Source: Piezodorus guildinii (Eukaryota; Arthropoda; Insecta; Hemiptera; Pentatomidae). From it: a stretch of 64,000 nucleotides of DNA. Positions 55,113 to 62,736 of this stretch are shown one piece after another. The translations under genes were made by a program, and so were the position numbers. The first letter of the stretch is position 1. Every line of letters starts with the position of its first letter. The notes under the pieces are model-generated. The model was given only the letters and a program-made list of their open reading frames with translations. It ran no database searches and was not told the origin of the DNA. The DNA is taken from the NCBI GenBank assembly GCA_023052935.1, contig CM041295.1, forward strand, positions 19,716,880 to 19,780,879, written 5' to 3'.

Positions 55113-56047
55113 TTTGTGTTGTTCTTAGGTTTCAGTCAATGAATAAACAATTTTATCTATGCGACGTTTCGAAATTATCAAAATTATTTACAAAAACTAA
55201 AGATTCCGACAAATTAGACCTTCAATCAAATGTAGTATACGAAATACCTTGTGAAGACAAATGCGGAAAGTCTTATTTTGGAACATCTGAACAATATTTA
55301 AAAAGGAGAGTATACCAACACAAATATAGGTGCACTTAAATTAAAAAAGACCCAAATAAACCTGACCAAACTGCCCTCACTACTCATTTCAGAAAAACGG
55401 GACATTCATTCAAATTTCACTCACCGAAAATTATTCATTATGAAAAAAACAGCTTCAAACGAAATTTTAAAGAAATGATTACCATAGAGAAATATAAAAA
55501 TCGCGCCATAAATAAAAAATCAGATGTCCAAAACCTAAATGCATGTTACTCAAATTTGATAAACACATATAAAAATTTAAAAAAATAAAATAAACGTCAT
55601 AATAATAATACGAAATAAAACGAAAACAACTCAACAATAGGAGGGAGAATACCCCAGACACCTGACGTCATCATAAATTCCTGGAAAATCTTCCATACTC
55701 GAACTATTCCTTTTTTATTTTTTCAGTGTTCTTTCAAAGCTTGTAGGCTAAACATGCCTAATTAAGACACTATTTTGTCCAAAATTGTAAGTAATTTTAT
55801 AATAATATCTTTAATGTAAATCCTAATTTAAAATATCTATGTACCTACAGTATGATTATTCATTGTTCAATGTACTCTTTTTTATATCTCTAACAATAAC
55901 ATCATATATTAATTATTGTATAATAATATTAATGTTCTGTTTTTTTTTCCACTGCTAAGGCATGATTATGAGAACAATAAATTCTCGAAACGTCGCATAG
56001 ATAAAATTGTTTATTCATTGACTGAAACCTAAGAACAACACAAACTT
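55111..56047 (+). mobile_element. Penelope-like element remnant with inverted ends
   Basis: The ends are inverted repeats of about 62 bp: 55,111-55,172 ('agtttgtgttgttcttaggt' to 'gcgacgtttcga') mirrors 55,985-56,047. Between them lie a GIY-YIG endonuclease fragment and a 3' UTR. Close to the right end 'catgattatgagaac' and 'attctcgaaacgtcgc' give a degenerate hammerhead-like motif. The element sits between (AT)n tracts (55,037-55,110 and 56,080-56,116). The left end is an inverted partial terminal repeat, a form typical of PLEs. The RT is absent. Confidence 0.85.
55139..55579 (+). pseudogene. PLE GIY-YIG endonuclease fragment
   Basis: A single frame with one stop (55,337-55,339). It includes SKLFTKTKDSDKLDLQSNVV, the GIY counterpart NVVYEIPC, a CEDKCGK pair of cysteines, and the YIG counterpart KSYFGTSEQYLKRRVYQHK. 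After the stop follow TALTTHFRKTGHSFKFHSPK, FKRNFKEMITIEKYKNRAIN and VQNLNACYSNLI, the usual C-terminal order of the PLE endonuclease. GIY and YIG are altered (VVY, YFG), as in many relatives. In PLEs this domain nicks the target for reverse transcription. This copy cannot work because RT is missing and the frame is broken. Confidence 0.85.
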
Positions 56048-56074
56048 AAATTATCAACAGTCGAGAACTGATCA

Positions 56075-56079
<5 letters not shown>

Positions 56080-56117
<38 letters not shown>
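56080..56117. repeat. (AT)n microsatellite right of PLE
   Basis: About 18 AT units, about 32 bp after the right end of the PLE. Confidence 0.9.
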
Positions 56118-56120
<3 letters not shown>

Positions 56121-57486
56121 TTATAATAACGTTGATATTATCCACTGTTTGCTTATGAAGATATTATAACTATTTGTTCCGTTTTATTTTTATCTGCTAT
56201 GTTTGTCAAACAAGATTAAATGATTGTAGTTAAGTGTGTCCAACTCAATTGTAAAAGCAATTGCTTTAAAAATAAACATTTATCTATCTAACTGAATACA
56301 TTTTATAAAGAGATGGTTCTACTGATTCACTAAATAATACAGTCTCTCATATTGCGTACATTTGCAAACGTAACGTATTTCTTCATGTTCATATCGTTCC
56401 CCTTGGAACTTGGAAGAGCCGCCCTGCGGTCATTTTCAACACTCAAGACGACTTCGTTCAAGCCGCCCTGCGTTCGTTGTCTTCAACACTCAACTGGACA
56501 TCTTTACGTGAATACAACCTATCTATATCCATTATTGGAACATTTAATATCTTAATTCTGATTCTTAAAACTGTTTAATTTTGATACCTATATTTTTTAC
56601 ATCTTTAAGCATTTAATTAAGTTATATTTGTCTCTCATATTTTCTTCAATATTTTAATTAGGTTTATTTTGTTTCCTACATTTTCTTACAGCTGTTTAAT
56701 CATATAATTAGGTTAATTTGTTTCTTATCTTTTCTTATATCAATTTATTAGGTTAATTTTGTTTCTTATCTTGTTTATATGTATTTTAGAGTTAATAAAT
56801 CTATTGTGATTCGTCGTTTGCTTTCATTATTTTTATTTTTTAAATCTATACAGTCCACTGATTCTCTTTAATAGAATCACCCTCAATTTTGAGTTATCAC
56901 TTAGAAGTACTGTTCTTCCACGGATAGCTCAGCGTATACAGAACTGTTTAAACATAAATGAAGCATCATTCAAATTGTGGATAATAGTTTATATTGTCGT
57001 ATTTTTTAATCATTAACGAATGTTTCCATAGAAACAACATAATGCCTGTTTTAATTTCAAATAGATTAAAATCTTAAATTAAAGGAGGGAGTTGAATCGA
57101 ATTTCAAGTTATTTCTAGTACTGGGTGAACCAGATTTTTTTTTAAATGTACAAGTACGAAATAAAATGGGGACTAAAAAAAAACTACTTAAAAGGTTTAA
57201 CATTATTTTAAATAAGTAATTGTGCATTAGTGTTTATGCATGTAAGAAGACTTGGCATTGTAGTCGGAGGGGCTTGGGTACTTAAGAGAAAGAGCTGGCA
57301 AAGCACCAACTCCTGCTCCACTATCCTCAAACTCTTAATGGCGGCCAAGGAAAACCCAAATATATAATAGTAGCATAGGCAAGTATGACAATGTACTTTG
57401 TGTTTAGGGATAGCATGTAGAAATTTATTACTAATAAATCTATACAAAACCTAATACTGCGCCAGCAATATTTATTTAGTATAAGC
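56118..57486. other. Intergenic, no recognised element
   Basis: 56,390-56,490 contains a short internal duplication ('gagccgccctgcggtcattt' and 'agccgccctgcgttcgttg', each followed by 'ttcaacactcaa'). 56,930-56,985 has a weak tRNA-like look. The minus frame 57,447-57,208 is not recognised. No gene supported. Confidence 0.4.
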
Positions 57487-57500
57487 ATCGCATTTTCCTG

Positions 57501-58146
57501 TCTTGATCAATATCTTGGTGATATTGATGTATCAGGGCATACTTTTGAACACGTAGAGAAATTCAAGTATTTAGGTTCAATTATAACTAGAAAAAATGAA
57601 ATCCTGGAAGAAATAAAGTCCCGGCGTGTTGTTATTCAGTTGCTAAGTTACTTAGTTCGCGGCTTCTATCTAAAAACTTAAAGGTTAGAATTTATAAAAC
57701 TATTATTCTAACGGTTCTTTACGGATGTGAAACGTGGCCGCTTACTTTAAAGGATGAACAACGGCTTAAGGTTTTCGAAAATAAGATATTACGTAAAATA
57801 TTTGGTCCGAAGAGAGATGTGGCCTACTGGGGAGTTTAGAAGATTGCACAACGCGGAATTGCGGAACTTGTATCCTGTGAATATAATTGAGCTAATTGCA
57901 TCGCGGAGACTCAAATGGGCGAGTAAAGTTGTTGGGCTCGATGACGAGCGGATTCCGAGAAAGTTGGTATTTGCTGATCCGACTGGTAGGCGTCCGAAAG
58001 GTAGGCCGAAGCGTAGATGGGAGGATTGCGTTAAGTCTGATCTCGGGAGCTTGGGCTTCAATGGTGAACATTGGACGAGTCTGTGTAGACGGAATATGGT
58101 GGTATCGGCATCGAACCTTCGGGTTCGCTAAGCCTATTATTATTAT
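57501..58146 (+). mobile_element. RTE-like LINE copy 2, exact 14-bp TSD
   Basis: Flanked by the exact 14-bp repeat 'atcgcattttcctg' (57,487-57,500 and 58,147-58,160). It is the plus-strand relative of the copy at 46.3 kb, starting about 60 codons after the YADD box and ending in a short (TAT)n-type tail. It is more decayed in its first half. Confidence 0.9.
57754..58131 (+). pseudogene. RTE-like RT C-terminal tail
   Basis: A 125-codon frame with GEFRRLHNAELRNLYPVNII, RRLKWASKVVGLDDERIPRK, GRRPKGRPKRRWEDCVKSDL and ASNLRVR at its end, nearly identical to the copy at 46.3 kb. Upstream, conserved peptide pieces are readable only with frameshifts (for example KFKYLGSIITRKNE near 57,565). No enzymatic motif remains. 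Confidence 0.85.
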
Positions 58147-58169
58147 TATCGCATTTTCCTGAACCCAAT

Positions 58170-58448
58170 GGTTTCATTTTTAAACGGTATATTACACATC
58201 TATAAAGATATTGGAGAGTGATGAAAAGCTGATAAAAATAAGTGATAGTTTTAGATAATACTATAATTTGTAATAAGTTGTAAAAATATAATACAACTAA
58301 CTGATTGTGTAGGTAAAAAATTTATATTATTTAATCTAAATTTTTAAATAAAAAATATTTTTGAACTCTATTTATTAGTTCTTAAATTTATTTTGACCAC
58401 CGATTTAAACGAAAGTCGTGTGTTGGCCGCAACAGATTTTTTTTTTTC
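58170..58448 (-). repeat. Family A partial copy
   Basis: Minus-strand family A words: 'ggagagtgatgaaaagctg', 'aagtcgtgtgttggccgc' and 'aacagatttttttttttc', i.e. the 5' part of the element. The palindromic PLE-3 locus starts right next to it. Confidence 0.7.
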
Positions 58449-58557
58449 ATATTTAAATAAGCACTCAATATCTTCCTTTTTTTAGATGAGGAAGATGGTT
58501 GGGGGTGCGGTCATAAATTAAAACCACACAATTAAAAATAAGAGTTATTTTTATTAT

Positions 58558-58599
58558 GTGCCGACGTTTCGGCCTACAATGTGGGCCTTCATCAGGGCT
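58558..58599 (-). ncRNA. Hammerhead-ribozyme-like motif, left arm of PLE-1
   Basis: Mirror image of the motif at 60,074-60,115, identical in sequence. See that entry for the reading of stems and core boxes. It is oriented to the left, away from the centre of the palindrome. Confidence 0.55.
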
Positions 58600-59190
58600 A
58601 AAAGAAACAAGATAACAACCAATGTAATTAGACTTAATAATGCGTTAGGTATATAATAATAATATGACAGTAATAAATTATGGGAACATAAATAATATTA
58701 AATGTAAAATGATAATAAGATGACAATTATAAAGTATTGAAATAAGGTGACAGTTATAAAGTATGGAAATAAACAAAATTAAGATGATAGTTATAAAGTA
58801 TGGAAGTAGACATAATTGAGATGATAATATTGTAATGAGAATATATAAATAGAGACTCAGTAAATGAAAAAAAAAATGATAAAGGAAAAATATGTGAACA
58901 ATTAAAATTTTAAATATTAACAATTATGAGTTGATATATGACGGTAATATATTAAAAACATAGTTAAAATCATAGTTTTTTATAAAGTATAGGTAATATA
59001 TAAAAAAATATAGTCATTACAAAAGAGAAACAGTATGAATAAAAAATAATAATTTAAATTTTAAAATAATGTAATATTAAACTAATAATTATATGTCAGG
59101 ATATGTAACGGAGAAATATATGAGTATGAAAAGGGGGAGAAAGAAATGGGCGATGAAAAAAGACCCTTATAAGTAAGAAAAAATACTTAC

Positions 59191-59482
59191 GTTATTACCT
59201 TATCATCATTCATCATTTATTATCGTCATCCGTTATTACTTAAAATCTTTTAATCTTTACCTCGTCACTATTTCTTACAATTTTATCAAATACTCATAAG
59301 TAATAACTCAAGTACTCTCAAGTAATGACTTTTGGCTATTTTTTAACAATCGAATCAGTAAACATAACTTAGCTTCTTGGAATTTTCCTAACGGACATTC
59401 TAGTTCTCATATTTTCCGTTCCACGCAATGAGCGTTTTTTAAACTGAGAAACATCACTTCGTAGGCAAAGCTTGCACGTCAT
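59191..59482. other. Unique spacer of the PLE-1 palindrome
   Basis: 292 bp, T-rich, without ORF. It separates the two 709-bp arms and shows no internal symmetry or match elsewhere in the window. Confidence 0.6.
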
Positions 59483-60073
59483 GTAAGTATTTTTTCTTAC
59501 TTATAAGGGTCTTTTTTCATCGCCCATTTCTTTCTCCCCCTTTCCATACTCATATATTTCTCCGTTACATATCCTGACATATAATTATTAGTTTAATATT
59601 ACATTATTTTAAAATTTAAATTATTATTTTTTATTCATACTGTTTCTCTTTTGTAATGACTATATTTTTTTATATATTACCTATACTTTATAAAAAACTA
59701 TGATTTTAACTATGTTTTTAATATATTACCGTCATATATCAACTCATAATTGTTAATATTTAAAATTTTAATTGTTCACATATTTTTCCTTTATCATTTT
59801 TTTTTTCATTTACTGAGTCTCTATTTATATATTCTCATTACAATATTATCATCTCAATTATGTCTACTTCCATACTTTATAACTATCATCTTAATTTTGT
59901 TTATTTCCATACTTTATAACTGTCACCTTATTTCAATACTTTATAATTGTCATCTTATTATCATTTTACATTTAATATTATTTATGTTCCCATAATTTAT
60001 TACTGTCATATTATTATTATATACCTAACGCATTATTAAGTCTAATTACATTGGTTGTTATCTTGTTTCTTTT

Positions 60074-60115
60074 AGCCCTGATGAAGGCCCACATTGTAGG
60101 CCGAAACGTCGGCAC
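60074..60115 (+). ncRNA. Hammerhead-ribozyme-like motif, right arm of PLE-1
   Basis: Reading 5' to 3': GCC (60,075-60,077, stem I), CTGATGA (60,078-60,084, core box 1), one extra A, stem II GGCC (60,086-60,089) closing on GGCC (60,099-60,102) over a 9-nt loop, GAAA (60,103-60,106, core box 2), then C-G-T-C (60,107-60,110), then GGC (60,111-60,113) that pairs with stem I. All conserved hammerhead core residues are present. Two departures are clear: an extra base between box 1 and stem II, and a stem III (ACGT) without a loop, which could only form between two molecules. Hammerhead motifs are known from Penelope-like elements, so the call is plausible, but activity is unproven. Confidence 0.55.
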
Positions 60116-60708
60116 ATAATAAAAATAACTCTTATTTTTAATTGTGTGGTTTTAATTTATGACCGCACCCCCAACCATCTTCCTCATCTAATTTCTCTAC
60201 GGTCAACAAAACTCCATGCTTCCTTTTTTTAAATTTTTTTTTCATCAATACCTATCAAATTGTTTTTTAACGTTTCGGGGTTTTGTCCCTATTCTCAAGA
60301 TATTTTATGCTTTTCTAAAAGCTCATCCATTTTCTTCCTAAGATGTGATGAATTGTTGGTCATATGGTTGATGATAATTCTCATATTTAAATTTAATTTA
60401 TTTTCTTTCATAAATTTTTTAGGAAGCATCATTAAATATTTCATAATTAAATAAGCTCTCAATAACTTCATTTTTTTTTTCTTCAATCTCTATCACATTG
60501 TTTTCCAATAATGAACTTTTAGAAAAGCATAAAATATCTCGAGAATGGGGACTAAACCCCGAATCGTTGAAAAACAATGTGATAAATATTCAAGAAAAGT
60601 AAGGAGAATGAAGTTATTGAGTGCTTATTTAAGTATGAAATATTGAATGAAGCTTCCTAAAAAAAAATACACTAAATTTAAATATGGAAATCAGTATCAA
60701 CCATATGA

Positions 60709-61536
60709 ACCCTATGCTGATGACACCTGCGTGTTATCAGTTCATAAGGATCCATTTGTTGCCTCAAATACCCTTCAAGCCCACATCAAAGACCTAGAAG
60801 TATGGTGTCAGAACTGCAGAATTACAATAAATTCCAACAAATCCCATCAAATAACCTTTACCCTTCGCCGTAAACCTTTGACCTACAGTATCCTTTAATA
60901 ACACTCAACTAGTTCCTGTTGGACAGATCGGATACCTAGGACTGCTTCTTGACAAACGCCTAACTTGGAATCCTCATACACGACTAAAACGACAAGAAAC
61001 TGCTAGCCGCTTTAGGCTACTTCAACACTTACTAGACAAACGGTCAAACCTTCCTCTGAACTACAAAAGGCTCATCTACATGACTATTATAAGACCAATC
61101 TCGACTTACGGAGTAGAGCTTTGGGGCTCTACTAAATCATCAAATTCTTCCCGCATCCAATCCTTACAATCCAAAATCCTTCGTAAAATCCTAAACGCTC
61201 CTTACTTTGTCACGAATAAACTTATCCATAAAGACCTTAATGTTCCCTTTGTTACTGGCTGGGCTCGGACCAGGTATCAATCCTTTCATGACAAACTCCA
61301 TTCTCACTCTAACCCACTAGTTTCAATCCGTTCTTCCTCTTCCATTCCGGATAATCCTCCGAGGCGCCTGAAAAGGAAATGGCCCCGGGACCTTCTAGTT
61401 TAGATTATTTGTGCCGCCACTGGGTAGTGTCTCTACATGTTATTCATGACAGTTTTGTATATTACCATCACATTTACTAGATGTATTTTTATTTAATACA
61501 GTTGTAAATATCAATAAATTTGTTTAAAAAATAAAA
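60709..61536 (+). mobile_element. Jockey insertion (family J, copy 10) with exact 10-bp TSD
   Basis: The 10-bp repeat 'aaccatatga' flanks it (60,699-60,708 and 61,537-61,546), and the interrupted PLE-3 sequence is restored when it is removed. It starts at the YADD box ('cctatgctgatgacacctgc'). The two open pieces 60,710-60,898 and 61,080-61,403 correspond to ADDTCVLSVHKDPFVASNTL and SKILRKILNAPYFVTN...RRLKRKWPRDLLV. A small deletion near 60,883 shifts the frame. The 3' UTR and A-rich tail are as in the copy at 43.1 kb. Confidence 0.92.
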
Positions 61537-61718
61537 AACCATATGACCAATAATTTATAACATCTTAAGAAAAAAATGGATGAACTTTTAGAAAAGCATA
61601 AAAAATCTTGAGAATGAGGACAAAACCTTGAAACTTTGAAAAAAAATCTGATAGATATTGAAGAAAAATATTAAAAAAAAAAAAAAAGGAAGTTATTTAG
61701 TGCTTATTTAAATATGAA

Positions 61719-62050
61719 AAAAAATCGTTTGCAGGCAACACGACTTTCAATTTTTAGTTTGAGGGTCTCCTGAGTCCACATGACCAAGTCATCCTAAAAG
61801 GTATGTGTCTGGTAACGACTCTAACGATTTTGATTAAACTCGCTGTCGATGTATAATTGAACGGGCTTTAATATCATGGAGGTTTCATTCTGATCGAAAT
61901 AGTCTAATGGGGCTTAAATATTATACTGATGAAATATTTCAAAATTTCTTTCTCTAAAGTATCTTTAATTTTGTAGATTCGAAAAATTTAACTATATCGT
62001 CTGATTAGCATTGCTAAAATACAGGTAAATATATAATTTGAATTAATCGG
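61719..62050 (-). repeat. Family A pieces
   Basis: A 5' scrap in plus orientation ('tgcaggcaacacgactttca') is followed by a minus-oriented piece from 'gagggtctcctgagtccac' through 'gattttgattaaactcgctg' to 'attttgtagattcg'. An internal deletion or rearrangement joins them. Confidence 0.65.
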
Positions 62051-62089
62051 ATATCCAACTAAATGAGAAAACCTCAAAAATATATATAT

Positions 62090-62461
62090 TGTGACATGGT
62101 TAACGGTTAAGGTCCAGGTTCTTAGAAAATAAAATTATTAACGATCTTCTACTTTATTTCCTTTGTGGCATACAAGCATACGGCAAAACATATTCTTCGT
62201 AACACCAACGCTGGGTATATTAAATATATATATGACGAAAAAAAAAAATTAAATAAAAATATCCTTATACTGCTCCCTGCTAACTCGGTACTTCCATACA
62301 TGGATACGTTACGAGACTTTCTACGGGAATGGCCTAAGATCGCGGAATTCCGGTACCTCCACGGTACTTCCTAGGCGGCGACACTGTACTTTCCATGTGT
62401 AGGCTCAAGTTTAAAACACCGGGCGGACGAAACCGAGCGGGAAAATTAAACTTGTTACACA
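62090..62461 (-). mobile_element. Ty3/gypsy 3' LTR
   Basis: On the minus strand it begins 'tgtgtaacaagtttaatttt' right after a purine-rich tract ('ctggaggggag', a likely polypurine tract) and ends 'aaccatgtcaca'. It thus has the TG...CA ends of an LTR and a length of 372 bp. An AATAAA signal lies inside, near 62,148-62,153 on the minus strand. It follows the pol C-terminus by about 25 bp. The 5' LTR is outside the window, so identity between LTRs and the target duplication cannot be assessed. Confidence 0.78.
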
Positions 62462-62736
62462 CTCCCCTCCAGCGGGTAAGTCCGTCAGGTGGTTTGGAAT
62501 AACTTAAGCTTCGATGGATGCCATAAACCTACGAACTTTCCATTCTGATCCCTTAACTTACACGACCCGCCACCCGTAACTGAGACAACTGTATAAGGGC
62601 CTTCATACTTGGGGTTAAGTTTAGCTGCGAGTTTATCTGCTGCTGAAGATAACTGAAAAGTCATTTTTAAAACCTGATCTCCCGGATGGAAACGATCTTT
62701 CCGGCGTCTCAAATTATAACGACTACTCTGATTTAT
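62462..62736 (-). pseudogene. Gypsy integrase C-terminal module (GPY/F)
   Basis: The minus frame 62,712-62,485 reads RRRKDRFHPGDQVLKMTFQL, then AAKLNPKYEGPYTVVSVTGG and SKLKLF close to the end. It contains the KYEGPY signature of the GPY/F module that follows the integrase core in Ty3/gypsy elements. It is one frame off from the upstream pol frame, which stops at 62,733. The reading just before it (SINQSSRYNLRRRK) connects without a gap, so a single-base frameshift near 62,735 is likely. Termination is followed by the polypurine tract. Confidence 0.85.

Larger units (their letters stand above)
58485..60218. mobile_element. PLE-1: 1.7-kb near-perfect palindromic element, 13-bp TSD
   Basis: Arms 58,482-59,190 and 59,483-60,191 are reverse complements over 709 bp; I found one mismatch (a/g near 59,139). 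They enclose a 292-bp unique spacer. The exact repeat 'cttccttttttta' flanks the element (58,472-58,484 and 60,219-60,231). The right end continues about 27 bp beyond the paired arm ('ctctacggtcaacaaaactc'). Each arm carries one intact hammerhead-like motif, pointing outward. The only ORF is an 81-codon frame present identically in both arms; it looks AT-driven. Related decayed copy: 27,281-28,155. The PLE assignment rests on the end motif and on the structure, not on a coding domain. Confidence 0.85.
58449..61718. mobile_element. PLE-3 palindromic locus with nested insertions
   Basis: After removal of two insertions the locus is a palindrome. A minus-oriented unit (58,449-58,484 plus 60,232-60,490) faces a plus-oriented one (60,500-60,708 plus 61,547-61,718). 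Both include 'gagtgcttatttaaatatg' or a variant, 'ggatgaacttttagaaaagc', and an end motif made of CTTGAGAAT, GGG(G)/(C)CCC hairpin and GAAACGTT. The plus-side end motifs are degraded (CGAATCGTT near 60,561; TTGAAACTTT near 61,628). The minus frame 60,486-60,295 is open but only reads through the repeat. PLE-1 sits in the left unit and a Jockey insertion in the right one. Confidence 0.6.

Noticed and set aside
56925..56990. tRNA-like 'ggatagctcagcgtatac' segment
   Set aside because: It has a D-arm-like word only; no anticodon or acceptor stem fits.
58678..58923. 81-codon ORF present twice (also 59,750-59,995) as a real gene pair
   Set aside because: The two are the mirrored arms of one palindrome and the protein is almost only I, L, F, Y and H from AT-rich DNA.
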